A stretch of 64,000 bases of DNA from an uncultured Actinomycetes bacterium (GTDB lineage: Bacteria > Actinomycetota > Actinomycetes > Nanopelagicales > Nanopelagicaceae): NCBI GenBank assembly GCA_903836945.1, contig CAILSO010000019.1:62001-126000 (forward strand). Reading direction: 5' to 3'. Both the position numbers and the translations under genes were made by a program. The notes below the pieces were generated by a model that was given only the letters and a program-made list of their open reading frames with translations, did no database searches and had not been told where the DNA came from. Shown here piece after piece: positions 63,421-64,000 of the stretch. Positions within the stretch are counted from its first letter, which is position 1. Each line of letters opens with the position of its first letter.

Positions 63421-64000
63421 TTCTTGGCCGCATCAATTGTGGCGAGAAGTTGGGCCCAAGCCTGCTCAAACTTAATTACGCCTTCATCTTCCAATTTTCC
63501 GGCAACTTCTTCGATATCAATACCGGCCGAGATCAATTCTCCTAAAATCTTTTCTGATGATTCATAGGCAGGGCGGACGGTATCTCCAGCTACTTGTCCA
63601 TGTGCACGAACTTCATCCAAAGTACCTTCAGGCATAGTGTTTACAACATGCGAAGTTGCTAAGCCAACAACGTATCGGGTGCTATCTAGCGCTTTGTCCT
63701 TTACGCCGGTTGAGGCCCAAAGTACGCGTTGATAATTGGCGCCCTTAGATTCCAATTTCTTCCAACGTTCGCTTTGAATCAATTGATCAAATGCTTGATA
63801 GGTGTGAACTGCATTAGCAATAGCAGCATGACTCCGAAGAGGGGAGTCCGGCGCTAACCGAGAATCAATCTCTAAATCTACGCGGCTGACAAAGAGAGAT
63901 GCCACAGAATGAATCTTTGAAATATCTTGATTCGACGCAACGCGCTTTTCTAATCCACTTTGGTAGGCATCTGCAACTCCAAGGTATCTGGACTTGGAAA
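63417..64000 (-). CDS. tal: Transaldolase, truncated by window end (frame open to 64000)
   Basis: YLGVADAYQSGLEKRVASNQDISKIHSVASLFVSRVDLEID, YQRVLWASTGVKD motifs. Confidence 0.94.
   Translation of the reverse strand, partial: SKSRYLGVADAYQSGLEKRVASNQDISKIHSVASLFVSRVDLEIDSRLAPDSPLRSHAAIANAVHTYQAFDQLIQSERWKKLESKGANYQRVLWASTGVKDKALDSTRYVVGLATSHVVNTMPEGTLDEVRAHGQVAGDTVRPAYESSEKILGELISAGIDIEEVAGKLEDEGVIKFEQAWAQLLATIDAAKK

Overview
The window is a gene-dense, fully colinear stretch of an actinobacterial chromosome. SepF, WhiA, RbpA, a PriA-type HisA and an ANTAR response regulator all point to Actinobacteria. The compact layout and modest GC resemble freshwater acI/Nanopelagicales, but that placement is inference. 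From left to right it carries: a division/cell-wall cluster (ftsW end, murG, murC, ftsQ, ftsZ, pgeF, yggS, sepF, yggT); ileS; a Lys/Ala-rich DksA-like gene, lspA, rluD and dnaE; a his-trp supercluster; a MauE/DsbA-like pair and lgt; a VIT-family transporter; gltBD; pyk, a tRNA and an ANTAR regulator; a branched-chain amino-acid ABC operon; a thioesterase, polA, an MFS transporter and rpsA; coaE-uvrB-uvrA-uvrC-rapZ-yvcK-whiA; gap-pgk-tpiA-secG-rbpA; and pgi and tal (truncated) on the minus strand. I found no CRISPR array, prophage, transposon, toxin-antitoxin or defence island, and no convincing new multi-gene system. The observations most worth following up are: (i) TANNNT -10-like hexamers placed 6-8 nt before many start codons, suggesting widespread leaderless transcripts; (ii) a short-variable-arm (class I) tRNA with a Leu CAA anticodon; (iii) a probable CTG start for lspA; (iv) an un-tracked 49-aa membrane ORF between trpE and trpC; (v) a 17-bp-stem hairpin between livK and livH and a structured livK leader; (vi) a LacI-operator-like palindrome before the glycolytic operon; (vii) no divIVA at its usual position. 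All calls come from reading the sequence and from family recognition; no search was run.
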